DNA of 64,000 bases from JAPPLB01 sp965218555 (GCA_965218555.1 OZ244625.1:4216001-4280000); one strand, 5' to 3'; shown: positions 8,775 to 18,103, numbered from the stretch's first letter. The notes: generated from the sequence alone by a model not told the origin. A program made the numbers and translations.

Positions 8775-9296
8775 TTAGCGCTTCTTGCGATGTGCAAACT
8801 CGGTTTGGAGCATGTCTCGTAATTCGTCGACCTCTCTTGGCCGTGCGAAGCATCTCTTGGGCAGCAGATAATACTCGCCTTGCTCCAGGAACAGGAAGAA
8901 GCTAAACGATGTTTCAACCGAGTCTTGGAATGCTTCCCACGGCAGCCAGCCCGACCGCTTGACCGACGAGACGTCCATGCCGTCGTCGTGGAAGCAATAG
9001 TGAATAGGGCGCAGTTCGCGTGCAGCCTGCTTGAACCGGCGGCGGGCGTTCCAGGTGACCAGTTCGAACAGAATAGCGGGAGGGCCGAAGGCGCCGGCTA
9101 CAGCCGCGAGGCCGACTCGCCAATCAAAGCCAGGCAAGCCAGGTGTTCCGGCGACGGACAGATAGAGCACCACTCCGGCAACGGCGCACCAAGCCACGAG
9201 CAAGGCGCCTGTGCGGCGAATGAGTAGTTCCCGACTTGCGCGGACAACGTCCTCGGCTTCGAGCTTGACTTCGAGACGGATAGCTTGCTGCGCCAC
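8775..9296 (-). CDS. YcxB-like membrane protein
   Basis: 173 residues starting at GTG. The N-terminal 30 residues are amphipathic, followed by two hydrophobic helices (about 30-50 and 60-85: LLVAWCAVAGVVLYLSVAG and GLAAVAGAFGPPAILFELV), then a soluble C-terminal domain with W-AF-D-VET...FFLFLEQGEYYLLPKRCF, the typical YcxB-like C-terminal block. Members are small inner-membrane proteins of unknown function; no enzymatic motif is visible. It follows the histidine phosphatase on the same strand, but the diverged family-1 repeat fills the gap and supplies the bases just before this start codon. Confidence 0.75.
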   Translation of the reverse strand: MAQQAIRLEVKLEAEDVVRASRELLIRRTGALLVAWCAVAGVVLYLSVAGTPGLPGFDWRVGLAAVAGAFGPPAILFELVTWNARRRFKQAARELRPIHYCFHDDGMDVSSVKRSGWLPWEAFQDSVETSFSFFLFLEQGEYYLLPKRCFARPREVDELRDMLQTEFAHRKKR

Positions 9297-9304
9297 GTTC
9301 GCTA

Positions 9305-9496
9305 CTCTTCTTTTTCTACCACTTGGCGGTCAAATCACACGACAAGGGCGCCATGACTTCTTTGTGCTTGCCTGCCGTGCTCACGGCTACCGCCAAGTAT
9401 GTCTCAATGTCAACAAGGCGGGGCGCCAAGCGATTCACGCCTCGTCCCAGCGGCCTTTTCGCACACTTCGTCTCGCCTTGTGGGGACAAAAGAAGG
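9305..9496 (+). repeat. Family-1 hairpin repeat, diverged copy 3
   Basis: About 190 bp. Ends are altered (left CTTCTTTTTCTACCAC, right GGGGACAAAAGAAGG) but still complementary, and the interior keeps the family order (CGACAAGGGCGCCATGACTTC, GCCGTGCTC, GCGCCAAGCG, CACTTCGTCTCGCC). The right end stops at 9496, directly beside the stop codon of the phosphatase gene (9497-9499). The co-variation of both ends suggests the hairpin rather than the sequence is what is kept. The left boundary is uncertain by a few bases. Confidence 0.7.
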
Positions 9497-10213
9497 TTAG
9501 CGAAAGCTCCACATCGCGGCATCGGGCAGATGCGGGAGGCTGTTGAAAATGAACATGCGCAGGTCGTCTTCCGCGACTCGGATGGTCGAGATGCCGGAGT
9601 TGTAGGTCGCGCCGGCCAGGCTCCAGATCTCGAACGCGGCCAATGAGAGGGCGTCGCCCATCCAGATACCGATGGGCGTGGCGGAAGTGAAAACGGCGAG
9701 ATTCTCTCTCGAACCAAAGCGCAACAAGGCTTGTCTAGGCTTCGCGACTCGAGCGCGGAAATCGAGCCAGGACTCGCCCGAGTAGGGATAGCGCGCGGCG
9801 GTCCATGCGCGGACAATGGCGATGTCGCAGTAGTTGTGGTTGCGATGGACTTCTCCGTCGCCGTTCTCGATAGCCGCCATCATCTCGTCGAACTCCCGCT
9901 TGAAGCGTGGGTCGTCCTCGCTCAAAGGGTCGGCTAGCTCGCGGTACACGTCACCTAGATCGAACTCGTCCCAGAGACGGTCCTCGATCAAATCCGGGAA
10001 GGCCCGTCCTGCTCGCTCATATTCGTCTCGGACAGCCTCGGCCGTTCGCCGCTGCCGCGACAGGCGGCCGACATAAGCGGCCGAGAAGTGGACACCGTGC
10101 GACACCAGATAACGGCCGAGCAGCCGCGACTGCAGCTCGCCGAGCGGCGACAGGCGGTCGTAGTCGTCGCGCGGACCCGCTTGCCCGTGCCGGATGAGGT
10201 ATAGCCGGCTCAA
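9497..10213 (-). CDS. Histidine phosphatase family protein (phosphoglycerate mutase-like)
   Basis: 238 residues. The RHG catalytic motif is at residues 8-10 (LYLIRHGQAGP), the phosphohistidine site of the family; the second half holds the expected conserved residues (SGESWLDFRARV and VFTSATPIGIWMG, where a T replaces the usual H-G). The loss of the classical second histidine motif leaves exact activity open. It starts at TTG overlapping the TGA stop of the upstream phosphotransferase gene (TTGA), so translation is coupled. Phosphatase, APH-like kinase and a neighbouring SDR are a frequent set near fatty-acyl or alcohol catabolism genes. Confidence 0.82.
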   Translation of the reverse strand: MSRLYLIRHGQAGPRDDYDRLSPLGELQSRLLGRYLVSHGVHFSAAYVGRLSRQRRTAEAVRDEYERAGRAFPDLIEDRLWDEFDLGDVYRELADPLSEDDPRFKREFDEMMAAIENGDGEVHRNHNYCDIAIVRAWTAARYPYSGESWLDFRARVAKPRQALLRFGSRENLAVFTSATPIGIWMGDALSLAAFEIWSLAGATYNSGISTIRVAEDDLRMFIFNSLPHLPDAAMWSFR

Positions 10214-11265
10214 GGAGCCTCCATAACGAGCACAGCGGCTTCGGCCAGACCCCGGACGCGGTGATGGAAGTCAGCGAAACGCTGGTCCTGGGTTTGACCC
10301 ACATGAAAGCGGTAATAGATTTGTTGAAGAACCACAGCCAACTTGAACAAACCAAAGACTTCGTAGTACCGGAGTTCGCTCAGATCCCGGCCGCTCTGCG
10401 AGGCATAGCGCTCCATCAGTTGTCGCCTTGAATACCAGCCTGGCGCGGCGGTGACGGGGCAGATGGCCTCGCGCCTCATCCACGGATCTCCGGATTCGGA
10501 CCAGTAGCACAGAACGACGCCGAGGTCGACCAGTGGATCGCCGACCGTCGTCATCTCCCAGTCGAGCACGGCGGTGATGCGGCCCGGATCTTCGGGATCA
10601 AGCATCAGGTTGTCGAGCTTGTAGTCGTTATGAACGACGGTGGGCGGGTGTGCGGCGGGGCGCTCCCGCGTAAGCCATTCCGAGAGCCGATCCATCTCGG
10701 GGAGCGGTTCGGTGCGCGCCCCTTCCCAGCGCCCGGACCAGCCGCGGACCTGTCGTTCCAGGAAACCCTCGGGACGACCGACTGCATCAAGACCGTGGCG
10801 GCGGATATCGATCGAATGCAGCTCTACCAGGCAGTCGATGAAGCTTTCGCTGACTCGCGCTGCGTAGCCCTGGTGAGCGGCGATTTCGGCCGGCACTTGG
10901 CGCCAGATCGTCACCCCCCGCCTCCGTTCCATGAGGTAGAAGGGCGCTCCAATGACGGACTCGTCCTCGCAAAGCAGATACACTCGCGGCGCCGGCTCGA
11001 AATGCGGCGCTACCTGGCTAAGCATGCGGTATTCCCTAGCCATGTCGTGGGCCTTGGGAGGCAGCGGGCCCAACGGTGGCCGCCGCAGCACGTATTCCCT
11101 TCCGCCTACTGAAACCCAGTACGTGAGATTTGAGTGCCCTCCTGGGAACTGCGCAATTTCAATCGGTTCGATCGCGTGGTCGAGGCGGTCGTCGAGGTAA
11201 GCCGCGAGTCTCGAAGCATCGATCTCTTCGCCCGCGCGAACCGGAGATGTGTCGTTCGCGGCCAT
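10210..11265 (-). CDS. Phosphotransferase family protein (APH / ACAD10-11-like kinase domain)
   Basis: 351 residues with the aminoglycoside-phosphotransferase/choline-kinase fold. The nucleotide-binding start is EIAQFPGGHSNLTYWV.VGG..YVLRRPP (residues about 35-65), the catalytic loop is VVHNDYKLDNLM (HND-x4-N) and the metal-binding DWE motif follows in ITAVLDWEMTTVGDPLVDLG. This subgroup resembles the kinase domain of ACAD10/11, thought to phosphorylate hydroxyacyl intermediates. ATG at 11265 is chosen because the longer frame to 11436 has no recognisable domain. Its stop overlaps the start of the downstream histidine phosphatase by four bases. Confidence 0.87.
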   Translation of the reverse strand: MAANDTSPVRAGEEIDASRLAAYLDDRLDHAIEPIEIAQFPGGHSNLTYWVSVGGREYVLRRPPLGPLPPKAHDMAREYRMLSQVAPHFEPAPRVYLLCEDESVIGAPFYLMERRRGVTIWRQVPAEIAAHQGYAARVSESFIDCLVELHSIDIRRHGLDAVGRPEGFLERQVRGWSGRWEGARTEPLPEMDRLSEWLTRERPAAHPPTVVHNDYKLDNLMLDPEDPGRITAVLDWEMTTVGDPLVDLGVVLCYWSESGDPWMRREAICPVTAAPGWYSRRQLMERYASQSGRDLSELRYYEVFGLFKLAVVLQQIYYRFHVGQTQDQRFADFHHRVRGLAEAAVLVMEAP

Positions 11266-11484
11266 GCCTCTCAAGGCAGATAGGATAGCGTTTGTCTTCG
11301 CTGGTGGGTGTGCGCCGGAGGCGGCCTTAGCGATTATGGCCCTCAAGAGAAGCGATGCCGTCTCAGGTAGAGGAATGCGTTCTGAATGTAAGTGGTTGTG
11401 CCGGCGGTACGTTCCAGCCCTCGTATGTTGCGCCACAATAGGAGCCTTGAAACAAGTGGTTGTCTGTCAGGGGAGGATGGATGC

Positions 11485-12243
11485 ATGAGTTCATTTGGCA
11501 AAGTCGCGATGGTGACGGGGGCGGGCAGTGGTGTGGGCCGGGCGACGGCGGTTGCTCTGGCCGAAGAGGGTTATTCCCTAGTGCTGGTAGGGCGACGTCC
11601 GGGCCCCTTGCACGAGACCGTGGCGGAGATTGGTGATAGCAGTCCGGCCACTCTCGTATTACCGGGGGATGTCGGCAGGCCCGACGTGGTGGAGTCGCTC
11701 TTCACGCAAACGAAAGAACGCTTCGGGCGGCTCGACTTGCTTTTCAACAACGCCGGCATCGGCGCGCCGGGTGTTCCGCTGGAAGACCTGACCTACGAAC
11801 AATGGAAGGCGGTCGTGGACGTTAACCTTACCGGTGTCTTCCTTTGCACGCAGCAGGCCTTCAAACTGATGAAGAATCAGATGCCGTGCGGTGGGCGGAT
11901 CATCAACAACGGCTCGATCTCTGCGACGACGCCGCGTCCGCATTCGGCGCCCTATACGTCGACAAAACACGCAGTAACGGGACTCACGAAGTCGGCTGCT
12001 CTCGATGGACGATCGTTCGACATTGCCTGTGGTCAGATCGACATCGGCAATGCCGGTACTCCGCTTACCGCCCGGATGGCAGAAGGCGTGCCACAAGCAA
12101 ACGGTTCGCTCGCGGTAGAGCCGACCATCGACGCGAACCACATCGCCCAAGCCGTCGTCTACATGGCAAGCTTGCCGCTCGACGCCAACGTTCTCACGAT
12201 GACGGTGATGGCGACGCAGATGCCCTTCGTCGGCAGGGGATGA
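11485..12243 (+). CDS. Short-chain dehydrogenase/reductase (SDR)
   Basis: 252-residue classical SDR. The NAD(P)-binding motif TGAGSGVG begins near residue 11, NNAG follows near 89, and the active site has S in NNGSISA and YTSTK. It starts at an ATG with GGGAGG upstream. The VGRR after strand 2 suggests NADP preference, by analogy only. Transcribed divergently from the phosphotransferase-phosphatase pair, with which SDRs often associate in acyl or alcohol metabolism. Substrate unknown. Confidence 0.9.
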   Translation: MSSFGKVAMVTGAGSGVGRATAVALAEEGYSLVLVGRRPGPLHETVAEIGDSSPATLVLPGDVGRPDVVESLFTQTKERFGRLDLLFNNAGIGAPGVPLEDLTYEQWKAVVDVNLTGVFLCTQQAFKLMKNQMPCGGRIINNGSISATTPRPHSAPYTSTKHAVTGLTKSAALDGRSFDIACGQIDIGNAGTPLTARMAEGVPQANGSLAVEPTIDANHIAQAVVYMASLPLDANVLTMTVMATQMPFVGRG

Positions 12244-12348
12244 CCGGCTTGAAGAGGCAGCTCTAATCGGACTTTCCGTCGTTGGGCAGAGCGACTGATT
12301 TCGGTGCTGCCCAAGTTCTGCCAGGCTCTGTGTCCATCTTCCGAGTCC

Positions 12349-13932
12349 ATGCACTCCCTGAGCTTTGTTGACTACCTGGTGATCGCCGTCTATCTGGCGG
12401 GTGTGGCGGTAATCGGGTTGCGGGCGGCGCGCCGTCAGGATTCCACGAGCGAGTACTTCGTCGCCAATAGCCGCATCCCCGGGTTCGCGGTAGGGTTCAC
12501 GCTGATGACGACCACCATCAGCAGCGCTACGTTCGTGGCGATTCCCGGTTCAGTGTTCGCGCGGAATTGGTGGCAGTTGTTATACATGTTGCCCGCGTTG
12601 CTGGTAATCCCGGTGGTGACGGGCATCGCCGTGCCGTTTTACCGGCGTGTGGTACGGATGAGCGTTTACGAGTACCTGGAGCAGAGGTTAGGATATGCAG
12701 CGCGATTTTACGGCTCGGTCGGCTTCGCGGTCCAACGGCTCACAGATGTGGGCTATTCGCTTTACACAACGGCTATTGCGGTGGAAGTGATCGCGGGTTG
12801 GAACATCCAGAGCGTGGTTATCGGCGTTGGCATCTTCACTTTGCTCTACACGTTGATCGGCGGGATCGAAGCGTCGATTTGGACGTCAGTCTTTCAGGGA
12901 GTGCTGATGATTAGCGGGGCGGTCGTGATCATGATCTCCGTCATTACCGAGTCGGGGCTGGGAGCGAGGAGGATTTTCTCCTACGCATACGATGGGGGCA
13001 AGTTTGCGATTGGTAACACGGAACTGAGCTTCAAGAGCGTCTACTACGAAGAGCCGACCGCCTGGATCTACTTTTTCGCCGGGCTGGTCACGTTCGTTCG
13101 CCTGTACACGACCGAGCAGAGCATGGTGCAGAGATACCTCGTGGCCCGTACCGACGACGATGCCAAACGCGGCGTGAAACTGGGCATTCTGTCGACGGTA
13201 CCGACCTGGTTTGCGTTCGGCGTGATCGGGTGCGCTTTGTGGTCGTTCTATCAGCTCACTCCCGAAGAGTTGCCGTCGAGTGTGACGGGACAGCCCGACA
13301 CGATCTTGCCGTACTTCATCGCCACGCATTTCCCGGCCGGTTTGATTGGACTGATATTGGCCGCGCTATTGTCGTCGTCGATGTCATCGGTGAGCGCCGA
13401 CTTGAACAGCATTACAACGGTCGCAACGAAAGATCACTTTGTGCGGTTGCGTCCGAAGGCGTCGGATGCGGTGCAACTGATTTTCGGTCGCATCGCGGTG
13501 ATGGTTGGCGGGATTCTGTGCACGGGAGTCGCACTGGCCCTGACACTGACGCGCTCAACGGCGTCCTATGAGATAGCGGTTTTGCTGGTGTCGATAATGG
13601 CGGGCGGCTTGCTGGGCTTATTTGCTTTGGGAATGCTGTCGGAACGGGCTACGCGGCGTGGTGCGTATGTCGGGATCGTAGTCACGCTTGTATTCGTTTG
13701 TTGGGCAACCCTTACCAGCACGCTCGGGGTCGACCTCGGTTTCAACTTCGAGATGACACCGATGCTGATCGGCGTCATCAGCCACGCTTTAATGTTCGTG
13801 GTGGGCTACGCAGTGAGCGTTCTGTGGGGCGGACCGCCGCCGCAACTCAAAGGGCTTACGATTTGGAGTATGCGCCTTGCGGGTTTAGACCCGAAGAAGA
13901 AGAGCACTACGGCTGCGGCGGTAGGTCAGTGA
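12349..13932 (+). CDS. Sodium:solute symporter (SSS/SLC5 family)
   Basis: 527 residues with about 13 hydrophobic segments, starting MHSLSFVDYLVIAVYLAGV. Family features: YFVANSRIPGFAVGFTLMTTTISSATFVAIPG (TM2 Na-site region), YLEQRLGYAARFYGS, a TDVGYSLYT segment and GLILAALLSSSMSSVSADLNSI (the conserved TM8 SSSMSS motif that binds sodium). Imports a small solute with sodium at the inner membrane; closest in outline to the SMVT/NIS-like bacterial group, substrate not predictable. Start chosen at ATG 12349 because the extension to 12304 is not membrane-like. Its end overlaps the convergent cupin gene by 7 bases. Confidence 0.9.
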   Translation: MHSLSFVDYLVIAVYLAGVAVIGLRAARRQDSTSEYFVANSRIPGFAVGFTLMTTTISSATFVAIPGSVFARNWWQLLYMLPALLVIPVVTGIAVPFYRRVVRMSVYEYLEQRLGYAARFYGSVGFAVQRLTDVGYSLYTTAIAVEVIAGWNIQSVVIGVGIFTLLYTLIGGIEASIWTSVFQGVLMISGAVVIMISVITESGLGARRIFSYAYDGGKFAIGNTELSFKSVYYEEPTAWIYFFAGLVTFVRLYTTEQSMVQRYLVARTDDDAKRGVKLGILSTVPTWFAFGVIGCALWSFYQLTPEELPSSVTGQPDTILPYFIATHFPAGLIGLILAALLSSSMSSVSADLNSITTVATKDHFVRLRPKASDAVQLIFGRIAVMVGGILCTGVALALTLTRSTASYEIAVLLVSIMAGGLLGLFALGMLSERATRRGAYVGIVVTLVFVCWATLTSTLGVDLGFNFEMTPMLIGVISHALMFVVGYAVSVLWGGPPPQLKGLTIWSMRLAGLDPKKKSTTAAAVGQ

Positions 13933-14327
13933 GCGGAGCCGTTCAGCTCATCGTCCGTTTCGAGGAAACGGTTGGGACTGAGGAAGAAGCCGAGAACCAG
14001 CGCGCCCTCGGGGCAATGCACTTCATGGCGGCTGCCGGCGGGCCGCCAAACATAGTTACCAGCGGTGACCTCGCCTTGCGAGTCGACCATGCTTCCTTCG
14101 AAGACGTAACTCTGCTCGATCTGAACATGCTCATGAAGCGGAAGACGGGCGCCGGGCTGGCAGCGGAACAGGGCGGTGAACAGGCCGGAGTCCGGATCTT
14201 CCATAAGGATCTTCATTTCGATCCCGGGAAACTTGGACGGAGTCCAAGGCAGGTCACCTACTTCGACGTAACGAGACGCTAACGCGGGCAGACCCTCGTG
14301 GTCTGCATGGGGAGTTTTTGCCGCCAT
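13926..14327 (-). CDS. Cupin-domain protein (ChrR-like)
   Basis: 133 residues forming a single cupin barrel. Metal-binding residues are visible in PLHEHVQIEQSYVFEGS (H-x-H, E) and in the second motif RPAGSRHEVHCPEGALVLGFF (H). The WTPSKFPGIEMKIL start resembles the cupin half of ChrR anti-sigma factors and of acetylacetone-dioxygenase-like enzymes, but the zinc-binding anti-sigma N-terminus of ChrR is missing. Role therefore unclear: small dioxygenase, isomerase or sensor. Confidence 0.8.
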   Translation of the reverse strand: MAAKTPHADHEGLPALASRYVEVGDLPWTPSKFPGIEMKILMEDPDSGLFTALFRCQPGARLPLHEHVQIEQSYVFEGSMVDSQGEVTAGNYVWRPAGSRHEVHCPEGALVLGFFLSPNRFLETDDELNGSAH

Positions 14328-14375
14328 GTTGTGCGGCCCATGCTATCAGAAGGAATGCACTTCCAGGGCCGGCCT

Positions 14376-15008
14376 CTAGTCGATGGCGAAACAGTAGAAA
14401 AACCCGGCGCCGCCGGTGCGTTCGAGATTTGCCTGGCCGCAGCCGCGTGAGCCGTGGGCGGTGCTCCATGATGTCGGGTTGGCGCCACCGCCGGTCCGAT
14501 CGTGGTGGCCGACGAGCGCGCTGCCGTCGGCGGAGTTGCTCGTCCAGTTGCTGCAGGTGCTGTCGCCCTCGCCCTCCCAGGCCGTGCCGTCGAGCTGCGA
14601 CCCGGTCAGGATGTCATGCATGTTCGGATCGTCGCCGCGGCCGTTGACGATCCCACCCTTCTCGTTCAACTGGGTTTCCTTGGTCAGGTTGTTGTCGCCC
14701 ACAAGGTTCTCGACGCTCGACGCGATCTTGACGCCCTTAGCGTTGTACCAGGGACCGCTGCCGATGCGGTCGCGGGCATTGACGCCGGTCGGTCCGGTGG
14801 TGCTGAGATACGCGCGCCAGGTCTTGCCGCCCGCGCCCGCCGTCGCGGCTAGCGACTGACAATGGCTGTCGGCACCTTCCAAGCCCCCAAGCGCGGCGCC
14901 GTCACCCGGCCCTTTGCTGGTGATAAAGAAGCTCATGTTGTTCTGCGCAAGCGCAGGCAGCGCAAACACAGAGAGGATGATCGAGATCAATACGGGCGTC
15001 TTGAGCAT
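14376..15008 (-). CDS. Secreted endostatin/lectin-like protein (DUF1554-like)
   Basis: 210 residues with signal peptide MLKTPVLISIILSVFALPALAQ. The mature part begins FFITSKGPGDGAALGGLEGADSHCQSLA and continues with KTWRAYLSTTGP, ARDRIGSGPWYNAKGVKIA and a cysteine-containing C-terminus (STCSNWTSNS, GCGQANL, FYCFAID), the pattern of extracellular collagen-endostatin/C-type-lectin-like folds found in many secreted bacterial proteins. The four cysteines probably form two disulfides. Likely periplasmic or surface; ligand unknown. AGGAG lies before the ATG. Confidence 0.7.
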   Translation of the reverse strand: MLKTPVLISIILSVFALPALAQNNMSFFITSKGPGDGAALGGLEGADSHCQSLAATAGAGGKTWRAYLSTTGPTGVNARDRIGSGPWYNAKGVKIASSVENLVGDNNLTKETQLNEKGGIVNGRGDDPNMHDILTGSQLDGTAWEGEGDSTCSNWTSNSADGSALVGHHDRTGGGANPTSWSTAHGSRGCGQANLERTGGAGFFYCFAID

Positions 15009-15222
15009 GTTTTTCTCCTTCGGGATTGCTTTTGAAGACGGGCTCTACCGCGGCTCCAAGGGTCTATTGTACCTGCGGCAAAAGGTTGATTCCAGGAACC
15101 CCTCGGTTATGGATGAACGTAACGTCCGCGTCTTCAGTCGGGACGCAAGCAAAGTCCGCACCGCACAGAACGATGGCAAGGATTGACTACGGGGCTCGGC
15201 GTGTGCTCGCGAAGCAGACATC

Positions 15223-16098
15223 CTAACGCCAGTGAAGCGAAAAGGTGCTGAGAATCTTCTCGCGATGCGGTTCGATGGAATGCATCGCAAACTCCGCGCC
15301 CGACTCACTGAACGACGCATCGAGCCAGCCGAGCGGGATATCCTGCTGAAGCGGCATGCCGGCGGAAGGGAGCTGCATCACATGCACTCCGTCGACCTCG
15401 TAGCGCAGAAGTTTATGCCAGTGCCCGTGGATGATCGCTTTGACGTTATGGTGCCTTCCAACAATGTGGAGCAGGCGGTCGGCATCGAGCAGGCTGCGGT
15501 CGTTGTCATCGAGAGCGTGGTGAAAGCAGAGGATGGTGGGAGTCCCGCTGGATTTGGTCAAGTATTGATCCAGCCACTCGCGTTGCCGGAAGCCCAACAT
15601 GCCGGGAACGACATCGACCCGGTAGGAAGAGTCGAGGATGAGGAATCGGATACATGCGTGTTCGACAATCACGATCGACTTGGCAGGCGTTTGTCCGACG
15701 AGGGGGTGACTGCTGAAAGCCCGCAGGAAGTTCTCTCGCACGTCGTGATTACCCAGGGTGAGGCACACCGGAAAGCGCTCGGCCATTTGAACGAGCGTGG
15801 GTTTCACGGCGGCGTAGTCTTCCGGTAGGCCGTGCCGGTAGGCGATGTCACCGAGGACCATCGCGGCCTGCGGCAAGGCCTCAATGGCCTGCTCGGCGGC
15901 GAGAGGGAAATTACCGGCGGGATTGTACAGCGGACGGCCTTCCTCGGGGTCAGCCGGAAAGTGAGGGTCTGATAGAAGGGCCCAGTGGGCCGTAGCCTCC
16001 GGCGCGTGAATCCGCAGCTCCGTGATCAGGCCTACGTCTTCTTCTCTTGATTCAAGGACGAACCGTGTCGTGCTTTGAGGTGAGGTGAGGACTGAGAT
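15223..16098 (-). CDS. Metallophosphoesterase, apparent ATC start codon
   Basis: Calcineurin-like phosphoesterase of 291 residues. Motifs in order: SDPHFPAD (D-x-H), VLGDIAYRHG (GD), TLGNHDVR (GNHD), CFHHALD (H) and IIHGHWHKL (GHxH): the complete dinuclear metal site. The first standard start codon in frame is TTG at 15876, which would remove the D-x-H motif. Reading upstream, the frame stays open to a TAA at 16102-16104; an ATC at 16096-16098 has AAGGAG (16105-16110) exactly six bases before it and gives the N-terminus (M)SVLTSPQS. I infer ATC initiation, or a recent ATG-to-ATC change. Substrate unknown; not linked to the rhodanese upstream by overlap. Confidence 0.75.
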   Translation of the reverse strand: MSVLTSPQSTTRFVLESREEDVGLITELRIHAPEATAHWALLSDPHFPADPEEGRPLYNPAGNFPLAAEQAIEALPQAAMVLGDIAYRHGLPEDYAAVKPTLVQMAERFPVCLTLGNHDVRENFLRAFSSHPLVGQTPAKSIVIVEHACIRFLILDSSYRVDVVPGMLGFRQREWLDQYLTKSSGTPTILCFHHALDDNDRSLLDADRLLHIVGRHHNVKAIIHGHWHKLLRYEVDGVHVMQLPSAGMPLQQDIPLGWLDASFSESGAEFAMHSIEPHREKILSTFSLHWR

Positions 16099-16152
16099 GG
16101 TTTACTCCTTGGCTGCAAGACGGCTAGTTGGTTTTCGTAACGATGTGCCGGT

Positions 16153-16524
16153 TCATTCATCCTTCACGGGCATGCCAGCCGCCTTCCAAGCCCGCCAGCC
16201 GCCGGCCAGTGAAAAAACGTTGGTATAGCCCATCTTCTGCAAGGCATCGGCTGCCAACGCCGAGCGGTAACCGCCGCCGCAATACAAAACAATCTTCTTG
16301 CCCGTGTCGGGAATCGCGCCTTCGATGTCGCGTTCGATAATCCCTTTGCCCAGGTGAATCGATCCCGCGGCGTGAGCGGCGTCCCACTCGGAGTCCTCTC
16401 GCGTATCGACCAGCACATGGTCGATGCCGGCCTCCCGATCGTTCTTGACATCTTCGACAGTGGTTTCTTGAATGCGGGTCTTGGCATCGTTGACGATGCT
16501 GAGAAACTTGGCAGAGTGCTGCAT
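16153..16524 (-). CDS. Rhodanese-like protein
   Basis: 123-residue single rhodanese domain. VLVDTREDSEWDAAHAAGSIHLGKG is the CH2-A-like block and YCGGGYRS holds the active-site cysteine (residue 82) with the six-residue loop of sulfurtransferases; SLAGGWRAWKAAGMPV closes the domain. It transfers sulfane sulfur to a thiol acceptor in the cytoplasm. Start at ATG 16524, preceded by GGGAGG; a longer frame to 16599 lacks family similarity. Confidence 0.9.
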   Translation of the reverse strand: MQHSAKFLSIVNDAKTRIQETTVEDVKNDREAGIDHVLVDTREDSEWDAAHAAGSIHLGKGIIERDIEGAIPDTGKKIVLYCGGGYRSALAADALQKMGYTNVFSLAGGWRAWKAAGMPVKDE

Positions 16525-16651
16525 GGCGGTCCTCCCGTCGAGCAAGAGTCCGATTTTCTCATGACCGGACGCCAGGGCGGCGTCCAAATTCCGGGCCACG
16601 CCGGTCTGCCATAATCTCGGTTACCGGAATCAGCCCCAAAAGACAACTTCG

Positions 16652-18103
16652 ATGCGCCCTCGATGCACTGCTCTCGGCTTAAGCCTCGTCTTCGCGACGC
16701 TCTTGTTCACGGCATGCTCCCAACCCGAGCCTGCCACGGACGCCCGCCCGAACATCGTGTTCGTCCTGCTCGACGATGTTCGCTGGGACGACCTCGGCGC
16801 CAGCGGTCATCCCTGGGTCCAGACCCCCAACTTCGACCGTGTGGCCCACGAAGGCGCGCTTTTTTCAAACGCGTTCGCGACCACGCCGCTGTGCTCTCCC
16901 AACCGGGCGACGATCCTTACCGGCCAGTACGCGCACACCCACGGCATCATCGACAATGTCGACCGCAGCGAGCAAAGCCATCGGCTCGTCACATTCCCGC
17001 GCCTGCTTCATGACGCGGGCTATGAGACAGCCTATATCGGCAAGTGGCATATGGGCGTAGACGACTCGCCCCGACCCGGGTTCGACTACTGGTATAGCTT
17101 GCAGGGACAGGGCTACCACTTCGACCCGGACGTCAATGATAACGGCAAGCGCATCAAGGTCCAGGGCTACACGACCGACATCTTCACCGACCGCGCCGTT
17201 GAGTTCGTTCGCAAGGAGCGCGACCAGCCTTTTGCGCTCTATCTCGCGCACAAAGTCGTTCATCCCAACATTTTTCAGAATGCTGACGGCAGTCCGCTAG
17301 GCCCCCGAGGAGGCGCCGAGAAATATACGCCAGCACCGAGGCACGCCAATCTTTACGAAGGCATGGAGGTTCCTCGCCGCCCGAACGCTGCAAGCTACGG
17401 CAAGGAAAAGCCTGCGCTCCAACGGCCCATCCCCGGCGTCGTGCCTCTCGGTCCCGAAAGCGGCACCGACGACGCCACCATCCTCAATCGCCTGCGCATG
17501 CTTTCGTCGGCCGATGACGGCATGGGCGAAATCTTCAAAGCACTCGAAGAAACCAGCCGGTTGGACAACACCGTCGTCGTGGTCAGCAGTGACCACGGCT
17601 TCTTCTATGGCGAGCACGGCCTCGGCCGGGAACGTCGCCTCGCTTATGAAGAGACCGCCCGCGTTCCGCTGTTCATCCGCTACCCGTCTTTGATCCCTGC
17701 GGGCACCACGGTCGACGACTTCGTGCTCAGTGTCGATTACGCACCCACTATGCTCGATCTCGCCGGACTGGAAACACCCGCAGACATGCACGGACGCTCT
17801 CTGGTCCCGCTCCTTCAGGGGGAAACCCCCGCCGACTGGCGCAGGTCTTTCCTGATCGAGTACTACTCCGACACCGTCATGCCCCGCCTCGTCAAGATGG
17901 GCTACAAGGCTGTCCGAACCGAGAAGTGGAAGTACATCCAGTACGTCGACCTCGAAGGCGTTGATGAACTCTACGACCTTGAAAACGACCGCTACGAGAT
18001 GAAGAACCTCATCGACGATGAGGCCGCACGAGAGGCGTTGGGCGAGATGAAGACTGAGCTTGCCCGCCTGCTTGAAGAAACAGCGCCGGTCTCCAACCGA
18101 TGA
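16652..18103 (+). CDS. Type I sulfatase (arylsulfatase family lipoprotein)
   Basis: 483 residues. N-terminus ends in a lipobox-like LLFTAC (C22), so probably membrane-anchored outside. The active site C-S-P-N-R (C81; family signature C/S-x-P-x-R) can be converted to formylglycine; nearby are RPNIVFVLLDDVRWDD (metal aspartates), GKWHMG and SSDHGFFYGEHG. The region around 200-290 shows YAHKVVHPN-type substrate loop. Hydrolyses sulfate esters, likely of polysaccharides or aromatic compounds. No sulfatase-maturating enzyme gene is in the window, so it must be elsewhere. Confidence 0.93.
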   Translation: MRPRCTALGLSLVFATLLFTACSQPEPATDARPNIVFVLLDDVRWDDLGASGHPWVQTPNFDRVAHEGALFSNAFATTPLCSPNRATILTGQYAHTHGIIDNVDRSEQSHRLVTFPRLLHDAGYETAYIGKWHMGVDDSPRPGFDYWYSLQGQGYHFDPDVNDNGKRIKVQGYTTDIFTDRAVEFVRKERDQPFALYLAHKVVHPNIFQNADGSPLGPRGGAEKYTPAPRHANLYEGMEVPRRPNAASYGKEKPALQRPIPGVVPLGPESGTDDATILNRLRMLSSADDGMGEIFKALEETSRLDNTVVVVSSDHGFFYGEHGLGRERRLAYEETARVPLFIRYPSLIPAGTTVDDFVLSVDYAPTMLDLAGLETPADMHGRSLVPLLQGETPADWRRSFLIEYYSDTVMPRLVKMGYKAVRTEKWKYIQYVDLEGVDELYDLENDRYEMKNLIDDEAAREALGEMKTELARLLEETAPVSNR

